A stretch of 64,000 bases of DNA from Haberlea rhodopensis (taxonomy: Eukaryota; Streptophyta; Magnoliopsida; Lamiales; Gesneriaceae): the NCBI GenBank assembly GCA_907163345.1, contig CAJQUN010000052.1, positions 124,001 to 188,000 on the forward strand, in the 5' to 3' direction. Under the pieces are notes generated by a model, which saw only the letters and a program-made list of their open reading frames with translations, made no database searches and was not told where the DNA came from. Position numbers and translations under genes: made by a program. Numbering within the stretch: position 1 is the first letter of the stretch; each line of letters begins with the position of its first letter. Positions 25,001 through 37,100 of the stretch are shown in pieces.

Positions 25001-25433
25001 TTCCCAACTTATCCCAGAACATATGACATGCTTCACGCCAATGGACTCCTATCACACCTTGCTTCAGAAAGGTGCAGTGTGGTTGATTTAATTTTTGAGA
25101 TGGACCATATTCTCCGGCCTGAGGTACTGTTCAAGAACCTGCTATTTTGACGCTGTAATGTTTCATTCTTTTAAAATTGGTTTTCATGATCATATCCTAG
25201 TCTTGATGAGAACCTCATTAACTATCATTGCTTTTGATAGTCTCTGCTCTCGAGTTTGATATTCATGACTAGCTTGTTGGCAGGGATGTGTTATTATTTC
25301 TGATAAGGTTGGTCCAACAGTGAGTGCACGTAGCCTTGTTACACAACTTCATTGGGAAGCTCGGGTGATTGATCTTCAGAATGGCAGTGACAAAAGGTTA
25401 CTAGCATGCCAAAAACCATTTCTGAGAAAATGA
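22006..25433 (+). pseudogene. QUA2/QUL-type putative methyltransferase, probably a pseudogene
   Basis: Homologous to plant Golgi putative SAM-dependent methyltransferases (DUF248) of the QUASIMODO2-like group, needed for pectin in the family. From ATG 22006: cytosolic MRRSWYNKL, then a type II membrane anchor (NWLLLCLVSVFVLIALLGSSS). Recognisable exons: 22006-22463, 22620-22755, 23051-23290, about 23549-23772, 23888-24043, about 24151-24444, 24991-25123, 25284-25433. The SAM motif LDIGCGFGSLDAHL and EVDRVLKPGGYFVL are present, and the end QKPFLRK-stop is intact. Breaks: frameshifts near 22115-22140, 22308-22318, 23118-23135, 23970 (stop at 23973-23975) and 24205-24215; no AG at the exon 4 acceptor near 23541-23548; and apparent in-frame losses after ENYV and at VMD-YGG. 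Alternatively some one-base shifts are assembly errors. Confidence 0.85.
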
Positions 25434-26773
25434 TCAAAATCCCAAAAGTTCTTAGCTCTCACCATCCGTAAGGCGATCCAGTATTTTCAAACCTGGTAAT
25501 ATTGTTTACATGTTAGATATTGGGCCGATGATCATTCTGTGTATAGGTTTTCTAAGCATTTCAATCTCACCAGTACTCAAAACAAACTCGATATGTCTTT
25601 ACAAAGATGGCTTCCGAAATTTCGGACATTGTAGATTAGAGGAAGGACCTCTAAGAAGTAGCATGTTCAGGGAAATGAAGATTTTATTTTCCACTTCTAA
25701 CAGAGAGTATGTCAATTCTTTCAATAATTTCTTGATCTTTTTGGTTTCTATAATCATCTGATTGATTTTTGTAATTGAATTCTATTTCTGCCATAAGGAC
25801 TTCACTTTTTGGACTGATTGGCGGGTGCAAGCCACAAAATGTGAGATATAATGACAACTTAAAAGTATAGATTCTTATATCGCCATTTTTGCTCTCGTAC
25901 CTTTGGCTTACGTGCATTTGTTGCGACATTTTAGACGCCGATCGTTAGAGATATTATGATGGAAGTGTGATGAAATATAAATAGTCGAGTCCGACAAGTA
26001 TATATGTGATCAAAATTGACTTGATATGAAATAATTTCCCGCAATTTAAGTTATTTGAGGGGTGCGGAGGCCTATGAGTTTAGTTCCAAATTGAAGAGCA
26101 TATAGTAGAGAATGGAACAATGTAACATTCTCACAATGGATCAACGCTTGTGCGATGATGTACTCAGGATTTTGATCACCGGGACTCCCGAGGCGGCTAA
26201 ACCCCTAAGCAGTTGAAATATTTGTTTTAGGCCCACAATTCCTTGCCCCCTAGGTTTATTAATTATAGAGTCGATAATTTTAAGAAATCAAAGATAAATT
26301 GAAAATATTCCTTTGATATGGATAACAGATCTAGTCATGAAATGTATAGAGTGTGGACTCGATGCATGAACCCATATATATATATATATATATATGCATG
26401 ACATGCAAGGGGCCATTAAATGTAACTTACTAATAAAAGTATCGAATTTATTTAATGAATTTTTAACGATATTTAATATTCATGAAATAAGACTAAATTT
26501 AAAGCTTTTTGGCACTATTGTGTATTCGTCCAAATTTCTTTTCCCGTGACACGCAGACACGGGTATAATCTTATTGGTCTGGAATGTATGGTTCATGCAT
26601 ATATTTCGCGATAGATAGAATGTATAAAGAAATTCCTAACCGTGCTTAAATAACTACATCTGAATTGTCCTCGCATTCAATGGCTCGTGGGCAGGATGGC
26701 GTGTATGCCTCTTCAAGCGAACATTAGAAGTTTGTATGCATATTCATACTTGAGTTATACAAGTTTTTCTGCT
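25434..26773. other. 3' region of the methyltransferase locus and spacer
   Basis: Probable 3' untranslated sequence followed by AT-rich DNA, with a (TA)n run at 26373-26395. No gene seen. Confidence 0.4.
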
Positions 26774-29293
26774 TCACTTCATAAAGCCAGTTTCCGAATT
26801 CAAACCCAAATTTGGAAGCGAAAACAATGAATTTTGGAGAGAGTCCTTTATGAACAAAACCATTGACAATGAGGTGATAATTGAAGGCTGGTGCATTATG
26901 CATATGCGAATAGCGATTAGATACAGCGATAGCAAGGCATATAAACAACTGCCACAAAAAAACTTTGCGAAATAACTTTGCGGCAGGCTGAAGTCTTCCT
27001 CCTGAGTCAGAAATTCGGTATCTTCATCATCTGGTTTCTGAACGCGACAACAAGGAAACGTGATGTAACGACAATACCAATTATTGTTAAGTTTGGACAC
27101 AATATAAATAATCCAAAGGTGCTAATAGCTCAAAAAGTTACCACCCCTGTCAAGAAAAACAGTAAAAATCATACATTTTGTGTCCACCGTTTTCATGATT
27201 TTATCCTCGTTGCTGAACTTCTACAGGGATCAACTATGGTTTGACATCATATCATGTACCGACCTGAAATCTAAAGCCTAAAGCAACTTCGGCACTAAGA
27301 TCTACAAATTGTACGTTACCACATTAATACCGTAAGGCTACTAGGATATTAAGATATAATCCTGATATACAAGTTGCTTAAAGATAAATCTAATTCTTCA
27401 ATCCCAAATTCTTGGCTTCAGACTCATTTGCATGCTTGTATCTCATCTTACTTTGTCATGTTTGATATCGAGTAAAATACCAGAAAAGTTTCATATGAAT
27501 AAATTTGAAAACAGCACTTAGTTAAAACATTTCGGTAAATCTATTTTTTGTGTAAGAGGGAGGAAGATACCACCATTTAGTTTAACATAATTAGTTGAAG
27601 CGTAAGAGGGAGGATGATACCACCATTTCCAAGTTGTAAAAGCGATCAAGCAACTTAAGTACATCTTCTGCAGTAAATGGACGATTGAAACTGCAAATTG
27701 TATGGTCAAAATTTGAAAATGATGATCAATGAAAGAGTAACAGGAAAGCCATAATAAGATAACAATGATAACATAACCTTCTGCGCATATATTCTGTTAA
27801 ACCGTATAGAACGAAGTGCCTATGCACACCTGTGATATTACAACCACTATTAAATCAAAGATTAACTTCCAAAAATGTACACAGTTTTGAACTTTTGATG
27901 GACTCATAAGTATGAAATATATTAAGCACTTATGACTTTAGGAATTAGAATTATTGCCAAAAAATTAAGCTCAAAAGTGGGAAGATTGGGCAAATTCATC
28001 AGTACAAACTATTCCACTTATTTAACATTTTACAAAAAGTCTTTTGGAGGTCTCAAAATTACGAAGTATCTTTGGCGACCCAATTTGGCATAGCAATACG
28101 GTTGATTCTGATGATAAAAATAGAGTAAGTAGCAAAAACCACCCCTTTTATTTTTTTTAAGTTTGCTAAAACTCCCTGTGAGAAATCAATCTGCTAAAAG
28201 CCCTTAGGTTTTAAATTTGAAGATGAAACCACTATGTAAAAATAACGCCCGATGTAAAATTTGTAGCCAAAACCCTACTTCAGGCGAAAAATCCTCCATG
28301 TTACTAAATTTATAGCTAAATCCTCCATGCTAAATTTTTTTGTGGTGCACACACTTTTTAAGCATCTAGCAATCTAACATAAAATTATGTCGAAAATTAA
28401 AGTGCTCTAGTTGTCTAGGCCTAAATGACATTTTGAATATAATAGAAAAATAAAATAAAATGTTTCTCCTTTTTATATAGCACATTAAAATTTGCAAATA
28501 TTTTTTTTAACGCGATTTGAAATCAAGGAGAAAAGAAACATTTATATTTTTTCATCACATTCAAAAAATCATTTTTAATGTTGAACGCTTTAATTTCCGA
28601 CCCAAAAATAAAAAAGAAACATCTATATCGCTATATGTTTCATGTATAGGTGCTTAAAGGTGGATCACAAAAAAATTGTAGTCTTGGGGCAAGTTACTAC
28701 AAATTTAATCACACATGCTTTTTAGCTCAAATTTTTTGCAGAGATTATAGCTATAAATATAACCATATATGAGGTTTTAGCTCTTTAATATTTTTAAGGG
28801 TTCCAGGTTATAATTTCACCACAAATCGGAAAAAATCTAAATGAAATAAACTTCATTACTCAACAGCTTAAAGAGCAATAATCCACGGTTGAATAAAAAT
28901 TGTCAGATATACAATCACAAATAAAAGCAAGTAAACAAATTCAGGTAAGTGAAACAAAATGGAGAATTTAAGCAACAAAAGAAGATAAAGAAGAAAGCAC
29001 CTCGTAATTTGGCGGGAGGATAGATTTCTAGAGCTTCTAACAATCTCAGCTCCAATTCCACCTCTGTATTCTCCTGGAAATCAATAAATCAAAACAATAA
29101 ACTGAAATTTTATAGATGTTAAGCACGAATAATAAATGTAGTTCACCTTGCGAAGTGCGGAGCTAGGAATTTTGCAAGGAGAGTGTACGGAGAGTCCGTC
29201 CTGTTCTTCCTGTTCCTGTTCCTCGTCCTCTTCATCTTCCTCTTCTTCATTCTTTACTTCCTTTTTAGCTTTACCATTTGTGATTTGTCCCAT
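26774..29293 (-). CDS. EAF7/MRGBP-like subunit of the NuA4 histone acetyltransferase
   Basis: Five exons on the minus strand: 29147-29293 (start ATG), 29001-29073, 27778-27829, 27624-27690 and 26774-27037, all with GT..AG borders and matching phases; about 200 residues. Exon 1 codes an acidic low-complexity stretch (about residues 14-33, E/D/Q-rich). Then the EAF7 core: ENTEVELELRLLEALEIYPP, AKLRGVHRHFVLYGLTEYMR, SFNRPFTAEDVLKLLDRFYN and LEMKPDDEDTEFLTQEEDF, ending LPQSYFAK. In yeast and animals this subunit sits in NuA4/TIP60 and contacts the MRG protein, so nuclear. The roughly 65 residues after LPQSYFAK are hydrophobic and unlike the family: the true end may use an unseen splice, so the C-terminus is uncertain. 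Intron 2 holds a foldback repeat. Confidence 0.8.
28130..28830. mobile_element. Foldback element in an EAF7-like gene intron
   Basis: The two halves are diverged inverted copies, for example GTCGAAAATTAAAGTGCT on the left against AACGCTTTAATTTCCGAC on the right, and GCAAAAACCACC-like against its complement at the outer ends. There is no coding frame. It sits wholly inside the 27830-29000 intron. Confidence 0.55.
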
Positions 29294-29317
29294 TTTTCCT
29301 ACAGATTTGAAAAGCAA

Positions 29318-30009
29318 AATCTAATTTCTCATTGGATTTCGATTAATTGCATTAGATTATACACATAGAGGTCGATTGGTTTTGAAAATTTTGATTTGAA
29401 CTTGTTTTGATTTAGAACACGAGGTTTAAATTAGGGTTTTTACAGTGATAATAATGGAGACAGCAAAATGAATCCATAATATGCAGGCATGGGCCGGAAT
29501 CTGAACTGGGCTGAAGTCCTACTTTTTATGTTCAAGAGAAAAAAATTTGGAGCAGAAACAAATTTTTTTTAAAGATATTTTTATTAAAAAATGGTATATG
29601 TGGCTTTTCTACTTTAACTTATACTAGCACCACTGCACGGGATGAATTGCTATATAGTCTGTTTTTTGTATATGATATTTTTTCTGTTATAGTGAATACT
29701 TATACAAAATAAATTTATGTTTAATAGGTTTTTGGTTTTTACACTTTAATTATAAAATAATATGTTGGAATGTTTGTTTGTTTTAAATTATTTGAATGTT
29801 TTTTGAACTTTTAAATTATTAATGAAGTTAGTGGTGATATATAGCGTGAGGGTATTCATGGGATACCAAAACTTTTTATTATATAGTATGAATGATGATT
29901 GTGGAATACATAAAATTGGTGAAACATGTTACTATCAAGAGCTCTTACATTATAAATAACTAACGCTGACACATATACGTTTCGTGTATAACATATACGT
30001 GTTCATTGT
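29318..30009. other. Upstream region of the EAF7-like gene and spacer
   Basis: Should contain the minus-strand promoter of the EAF7-like gene. At 29624-29627 the minus strand reads CCCGTGCAGTGGTGCTAG followed by T, which resembles the 3' end of plant Helitrons (weak hairpin then CTAG) and borders the gene-fragment region to the right. Confidence 0.35.
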
Positions 30010-30800
30010 ATGAAGAGAGTTTTGTCATTCAGCACAAAAGCATCACCAGACTTATGATCTGGTCCTCAATTATGCTTTCTTGTCTGAATTTATCCATTGG
30101 GTCGACCAAATCTGCAGATAACAAATTCCCATCAGGATCCTTAAATGTCGTATATTGGACATCACAGAGTATTATCCCTGGTTTATGACGCATTTACAAG
30201 GCTCCTTTGTTGACACAACACCAATATCAAATAGACTCTTGTGCCAGAATCTAGCATGAAGTAAGTGAAGAGCGGCATGCTCAATACCACCAACATACAC
30301 ATCCACATGACTCCAATACTTTTCTTTTTCCTTGTCCACCAATGCCTAAGAATTTCAAGGATCCATAAACCTCAGATAGTATCAGCAAGAGCCAGCCCAC
30401 TGCAGTATTGTGTTTGTTTCACATTGAGCAGGTCTGCCAGAGGTAGGATCAATTGTTTTTACCCAAGAAAGAGCCTTTGTGAGTGGTGGTTCCCCTGTTC
30501 CAGTAGGAGTAAAATCATCCAGCTCAGGAGGATAAGAGGTATCTCAGCTTCAGATATAGTTTTGACTTCACCTGTATCATATGGAAAAATGATTGGGATA
30601 TGTTCTCCTCAATAACGTTTGCCTGGCAAAAGCCAATCTCTTAAACAGTTTCATCATATTTCCAGTTTTTTTTTCTTCAGATCACTTAATGAACTTAGAA
30701 GCAACATCTTTGCCATTTAGACCATTAATGTTGAGTCCTGATGTTGAACTTGATGAATTTAAGATAGTACCTTCACCAGTATATTTGAATACAATTTACC
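30010..30800 (-). pseudogene. Organellar-type leucyl-tRNA synthetase fragment
   Basis: Minus-strand translation in shifting frames gives a run of class I leucyl-tRNA synthetase sequence in the right order: YTGEGTILNSS, STSGLNINGLNGKDVASKFI, LAFARQTL, LDDFTPTGTGEPPLTKALSW, QWAGSC, YYLRFMDP, KEKYWSHVDVYVGGIEHAAL, HLLHARFWHKSLFDIGVVST, EPCKCVINQG, VQYTTFKDPDGN, SGDAFVLND. The enzyme charges tRNA-Leu in chloroplast and mitochondrion. Multiple frameshifts and stops, and only the middle of the protein is present, so this is a decayed fragment without function as an enzyme. The introns of the parent gene appear absent or shrunken across most of the run. Confidence 0.85.
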
Positions 30801-31140
30801 ACACAGAAGCCAAAAACAAATGTCTTATTATTTAATAAAGTATTCACATAAATAATTTTTTAAAAATTTATAGCTTTTAATGTTTTGATAGCCTCTCTAA
30901 ACACACATACACTACTGGATATGAACCATTTTATGCAATATATCAAAAGTTTTTCACAAAAAGTAGAACTAAACTGGAAACCCGGGAACTATAATCCAAT
31001 ACAGATGGAAGAATAGAGGACTAAACCATAAAGTGTGCAATAACTGTACCATTTGGACACAATATTCTTGATATTATCAAACACAATTTCATTTTGACAG
31101 GAAAGGAAGTGTATAAATTCTAATAGGGATTTTAATATAC

Positions 31141-31241
31141 CTTCTCTTCACACTAATGGAAGTTGCATTATTTAGCAAAGGATTTCCAGGCAGCAATTGC
31201 TCTTCGTTAGCTTTCAACACCTCTTCTTGTTGCAGTCGTTC
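31141..31241 (-). pseudogene. Single exon of a CWC15-like splicing factor gene
   Basis: A 101-base exon with intact acceptor (TTTTTCTAG) and donor (AAG-GTATAT) on the minus strand codes ERLQQEEVLKANEEQLLP followed by GNPLLNNATSISVKRR. This is the conserved block before WDDDVVFKNQ in CWC15, a component of the Prp19/NTC spliceosome complex. The following exon, expected at lower coordinates, is missing, and instead the leucyl-tRNA synthetase fragment follows on the same strand. I therefore call it a captured exon. Confidence 0.7.
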
Positions 31242-32375
31242 CTAGAAAAATTTTAACACTTCATTAATTATTCTTTAATTATGAGTAATTGAGACAGTAA
31301 GCAGCAGTGCTAGATTCAAATATAGAAGTCCAACAAACATATCAAGCGCTTAACCCATGTATCTAAATACAAACACTTATGTCATGAAAAAGTGGGAATC
31401 TATCAACAATGAATATGCGAGAGCCGAGAAACCTATTAGTCTACAAAATGACGATATTTATAAACCATATAATAAATAAACAATAAAAAGCAAGATTTCA
31501 TCGTTGTTTGTAATTAGAGAATATAAAATCTCAGAACCCATGTAAAAAGATCAATTTTTGAACAGAAAAATCAACACAAACTTTAACAAACAGATCAGAA
31601 TTTTAACCTCGTAGAAAAACGTAAAAATCATGATTTAATACACACCTCGCCAAGATTTTAATTTTATATATACAGAAAAAACCAAGATAAGCAACGAAAA
31701 AACATCAAACTCAACAAAAAAAACAACAGAACACAAAAGACATGTACTGCCAGCGAAGAATTACTTGAATTGCCAGTTACCCCATGTTCTTTCTTCTCTA
31801 GCAATGAAAACAAACTCAGAATCAAAAAATTTTATTGACTGCAATTAACGGTCTCACCTCTGCAAATAGGTAAAACTTATAATTCCAAAATAAAATTGGC
31901 AAAGAATTATGATGTTACCTTTCAACACAGCCTAACAGTCGTGACCTTCCTGGATACCAATGGTAAAGTCGAAATGCAAAGAATTAGAAATGAAAATGGT
32001 GAAACATTTAGGGAAGAAATTGGCATGCAAAGAGAGGAAATCGGTTTATCTAATTTTGAATTTGAAGATGATAAACTGAGTGTCAAAACAAACATGGAGA
32101 GAGGAATGAAGGGATTGCGAAGTGGAAGTTGAGTGCAGTTTTTGAAAGATAAACATGAGCAGAAGTTTTTGAAGAGCGGGTAAATAAAGGAGGAACACTG
32201 ATACTTTATTTGACAAAATTACCCTTATATCCTTTTTTCTTTAAATTGAGCTTAAGAATATATTTGGTATTACATATGGCTTCACAAAAAGCGGTTTTAT
32301 AGGATGGTCACACATTATATATTCTACCGTCTGACGCACACGCGTTACGTGTGTAATGAAATTTTTTAAAATTTA
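31242..32375. other. Spacer right of the captured exon
   Basis: AT-rich. A 78-codon plus-strand frame at 31896-32132 has no recognisable motif. A compact inverted word ACACGCGT-TACGTGTGT at 32338-32353 may be the hairpin of a small element. Confidence 0.35.
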
Positions 32376-32919
32376 TATATTATATATGTATACTAAATTT
32401 TTATATTTGAAATATCTGATTTAAATATGATATTTTATGGGGAAGAGAAAAAACTGACGCATATATTTTCGGAAGGAAAAAACTGGTGAACAATTGAGAA
32501 CTAAGTTTGGAAGTTAATAGGTGGTCTTTCGATATTATCATTTATCTCATAGTTTCATGGTTATTATTAAAGCAAATAGAGGGTATTTTTGAAATTTCAC
32601 AACTATCATATCAGAGTGGTTACTCTGAAATGCTCACACATTATAATATATTTTATATATTATATGTGTATACTAAATTTTTATATTTGAAATATCTGAT
32701 TTAAATATGATATTTTATGGGGAAGATAAAAAATTGACGCATATATTTTCGGACGGAAAAAACTGGTGAACAATTGAGAACTAAGTTTGGAAGTTAATAG
32801 GTGGCCTTTCGATATTATCATTTATCTCATAGTTTCATGGCTATTATTAAAGCAAATAGAGGGTATTTTTGAAATTTCACAACGATCATATCAAAGTGGT
32901 TACTCTAAAATGCTCACAA

Positions 32920-32926
<7 letters not shown>
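32376..32926. repeat. Two-copy tandem duplication, 280 bp period
   Basis: The block beginning TATACTAAATTTTTATATTTG at about 32389 returns at 32669, and the two copies match through GGTATTTTTGAAATTTCACAA and CTCACA-ATTATAATATA with only scattered substitutions. The second copy runs into a (TA)n tract. The two open frames here are copies of each other and are not genes. Confidence 0.85.

Positions 32927-32990
<64 letters not shown>
32927..32990. repeat. (TA)n microsatellite
   Basis: About 30 TA repeats at the end of the second 280-bp copy. It produces artefactual poly-Ile-Tyr reading frames. Confidence 0.95.
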
Positions 32991-32992
<2 letters not shown>

Positions 32993-33463
32993 AACCTATT
33001 TTTCTATGTAATATTCAAACTAAATTTCTATGTAATATTCAAACACATTTTTTTTTAAAAAAAACATATAACTTAATTTCTTTAAATATAATAAATTTTT
33101 ATTTAAATACTTTTATATTTAAACTGGATTGTCATTTTAACATGGATAGATGGATCTTGGACAAATCCTACTATCTTTATTTCTTTTATCAAGGTAATAA
33201 TTTGATTATTTTATGAATTGAATATTAAATAATTGAGTCTATTTATTTACAAATATTTTAATAATATCAAATTACACATCTTTGGTTGACTCACCATCCA
33301 TTAGGCCATTGCATATTGTCATACTTCACGAGCTGTTTTATACAATTGGTAATCATATATAATAATAATCTCATGAAAGCTTAATTAACTATTCGCATCT
33401 TCAATCACTCGACGATAGCGACTGAAAATTGCCCCCACTTTTTCATGTAAAAAACGGGAGGAA

Positions 33464-33731
33464 ATACGTTAAAACATCCATTTACTTTGTCAAATGGATA
33501 GGGATTGAATGTAGATATTGAATTGGGAACAAATTAACCCCGTTTACTCAATAAAGCTTTAAAAATATTCTCGAATCAGTCCCTATATATTTGCTTCTCA
33601 CGGTCGACTTAACGTCGATGACTGAACTTGTAAAGTTTTTAAAACTCTAGGTACTAAACAGGATCTCTGAAAATTTTAGAGATGACCCGAGAATGAACTC
33701 AAACTATAAGGATGTTTTAATGTATTATCTC
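33464..33731. mobile_element. MITE-like element, ACGTTAAAACATCC family, copy 1
   Basis: Begins TACGTTAAAACATCCATTTA and ends AAACTATAAGGATGTTTTAATGT, imperfect inverted ends, with inner words CAGTCCCT and TTAACGTCGATGACTGAA. A longer relative with the same ends and inner words is at 48614-49015. Confidence 0.6.
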
Positions 33732-34130
33732 AAAAAAAATATAAATAAATAAATTTTACACAATTTATTAGAATTATATATTTATAAACTTTTTATTTTA
33801 AAATCCAATTTCATCACTTCACCCCTTTATGAAAATTGTCCATTATGACAACCAAGACAGTGACATGTTGGTTAGTGACCCAAATTTATTGTAATGGCTC
33901 GAGTTCAAATCTTCTCACCCATAGTTAGAATGTTAAAAAAGAAAATAAAAAAATAAAAATTGAACCATTACCAATTCCTACTGTTCTTGATCTATCCGCA
34001 CTTTAACCTTGGTCTCGACGTCCCATTTTGGTTCTGCATATGTTGCGTCTTTCTTGTTTTGCCATATTATGATCGAAATAAAACATAAAAGCATAACTCA
34101 ACATCAAAATCTTTCGTTTTCCTTTCAAGA

Positions 34131-37100
34131 ATGGCTTCAATCTCCAAAATCCATTCTATCCAACCATCTAGATTCTCGTCTTTCTATAAACAGCATACTT
34201 CAAATTCAATTGCATCAATAGCGAACAGAAGAGCTCCTTCGGAATTTTCACCACTTTCAAAAAGAAAGAATCTACCAAACCAGTGAATTTTTCAAACGCG
34301 CCCTTAAAACTTATTGGATTCAATGGGATACTGAAGCACCACGATTCTTATAAATTTTGTATAACAAAAGCTGCAGCTGCTGATGCAGAGGGTCGTGAGA
34401 TTGAAACTGCGAACGGGTTCGCGTTGATCTTGAGACTTTTCAGGCAATGCAAGGCCTTTTGAACTCAGAGTCATGTTTCCTTGTATTGCAGGTTTGCTAA
34501 GCCTGGTAAGAGCTTTGCAGAGAGATTTCCGGCTTTGGTTACAGGATTCTTTTTCTTTACATGGTGAGCAATTCATGGTTTGCAAGAACGCCGTTATAAT
34601 GGCCGTTCCTACCGTTCCATAACGGGAACGGCTATGGCCGTTACAAAAATCATACTTGGAACAGTTGCTGCTCTTGAACCCAGATATTCACCACGATATC
34701 GGTGGAACGGCCGATTTTTCGGTAATGGAACGGTTTTTTTGCCTGTAATCGGAAAGAGACGCCGATTTTCCCAATTGCCCAAATTGTTTTTTGAGTTCAG
34801 TAGCCCTGATTTTTTCCAACATGTTCTGTATGTCTGGGTAGAAAGATAAAAGCTTGGGAGAGAGTTTGTTGGTGAAGATGAACTAATTATCAGTGGGACC
34901 CAATGTTTATATTACCTAATATGGGATTTTTTTTTCTAATTTGGAGATTTAATTAAGAAAATAATTAGTATAATTGAATGATTTTTTATATATATTTATT
35001 AATAAATAATTAAAATAATTTTTTTAACTTTTAAAAATATTTAAGGAAACAATGACAAATTATTTTTATATAAAAGCTATTAGAGCTTTTAATTGATTAT
35101 ATAAATTGTTTGGGTTTAATTGTAATATATATGTATTTGAATAAATTTATAATTGTGAAATAATTTAATTTTTGCAAATAAATTAGTAGATTATTTAAAT
35201 TTGATTTACATATGTTTAAATATTTTTCTAAAATATTTAAAAAATTGATTTTTTTAATATATTTTATTTTCTTAAAAATAATCTTCTTAAATATTATTTA
35301 TATATCAAAGAAGATAGAAATACTTTTTTTTTTCAAAAAATACAATCTCTTTGAAATTTTTACTATTATTTTTAAAAATTCCGCGCCGTGACCGTTCCGT
35401 GAAATGTTATTGGAATCGGAACGGTGGCTTCCGTTCCGGGCACCGTTTCCGCGACAGCGAACCATGGTGAGCATCTGTTAGTCTTGGTTTTCTAATGTAA
35501 CTCTAATCACACCTGTTTGAGTGGTCAATTGTTGTTTCTTAGGTAAGAATATGACATTTGATGATTTTAGATCAGAAAATTAAATTACAACTATTTATAA
35601 TCATTTGCTTATATTATAAAAGATGAAAATCACACTGTCTATTTATATTGATGCAGGTATTTCTTGAATGTCATATTCAATATATTGAACAAGAAGGTCT
35701 ACAATTACTTCCCATATCCATAGTAAGTTGTCAATCTTTATGCACCTTCTGCAGACTCATCTTGAATTACATTCAAGATTTTGTTATCGATTTAGCAGTC
35801 CCCATGTGTAACAAATCCAATATTCTCAAGGACTTGAAGAAAGATTATAAGCTTGTGATGCTCTCTCAACCTAAGAGAACGTTTCTTTTTTTTTTTTTTT
35901 TTTCTTTTTGGTATGTGACTCATATTGGACTTAAGCTTCAAATGGAAACATAGGAAAATCTATGGCTTAAACTATTGATTGGTGATTGGTAGTCGTACTA
36001 AGTAGGATGCCGTTGGGAAATATTATGAGTCTCACATTGACTTGATGATAAAATTGATAGATTTCTCACATGCTATATTATTTTTCTCAGTTGTGCTTTC
36101 CTAAGAAGCTTTCCTTACTGTATTGGTTGGAAACTTCTTCCTCTTCTGCAGTTTTGTTTCCGTTGTTCATCTTCTAGTCGGAGTGTCATACTGTCTTGTT
36201 AGCTGGGCCATTGGTCTACCAAAACGCGCAGTGAGTTTCATCCTTACCTAGACCAACAAAATTTAACATTTCATAAATAAGATTTCTATGTTCAATTCAA
36301 GTTTATGACGGTCACAAGAGCAGCCAGTTGATAAGGAAATATTGGGGATCCTTACTCCGGTAGCATTCTGTCACGCTCTTGGACATGTTATGTCGAACGT
36401 CTCGTTTGCAGCTGTTGCTGTGTCTTTCACGCATACCGTTAAAGGTAAGAACACGATAATACAAGTACTTTAAGGAGCTAGTCCCCTGGTTAAACAGAAT
36501 TGACGATGTCTTCTTCCTTTAAATTCTTGGTTTCTTCTGTTGATTGGTCCCCAAATTATCTGTACGAAACCCCATCAAATTGCAACCTTGGATTAAACAG
36601 GTGAAATATTCTAGTGCTCGGCGTGTTCTGAGATTACGCTCAAACCAATGGACTTAAATTCCCAAATGGCTAACAAATTCTATATGCAAACCTTGATTTA
36701 TAAGACTAACTCTGCTCCTCATGTCACGCCCCGAGACCGGGGTCGATAACACCGGCGTTGATTCTAAATACACTTCAAAATCAACAAGCCTCGTAATACA
36801 GAATTCTACGAAAACCAGTCTATTATTCCAAAAATAAATAAACAATTCTTACAAATATCAGCGGAAGCTTCATAAATTACTAGCAACGGCACCTTGAGCA
36901 ATAGCATCTAATTCACCATCTCCAAAATTGCTTTTGATCTTCCTCTCGATTTTGATTCACTTATATCTGGGGAGTGGATGTAAGGGGTGAGCGTTTTGGA
37001 AAACACTCAGCAAGTGGGGGACAATCGATATCATACATATATATAATTTTCATAAACTTGGATCATAAAACTTGCATAAACCGATATGAATGTATCTTAA

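Noticed and set aside
29183..29368. A plus-strand frame rich in Phe and Leu
   Set aside because: It is the antisense shadow of the acidic Glu-rich exon 1 of the EAF7-like gene.
32787..33216. Reading frames with poly(Ile-Tyr)
   Set aside because: They are translations of a (TA)n tract in the 280-bp tandem repeat.
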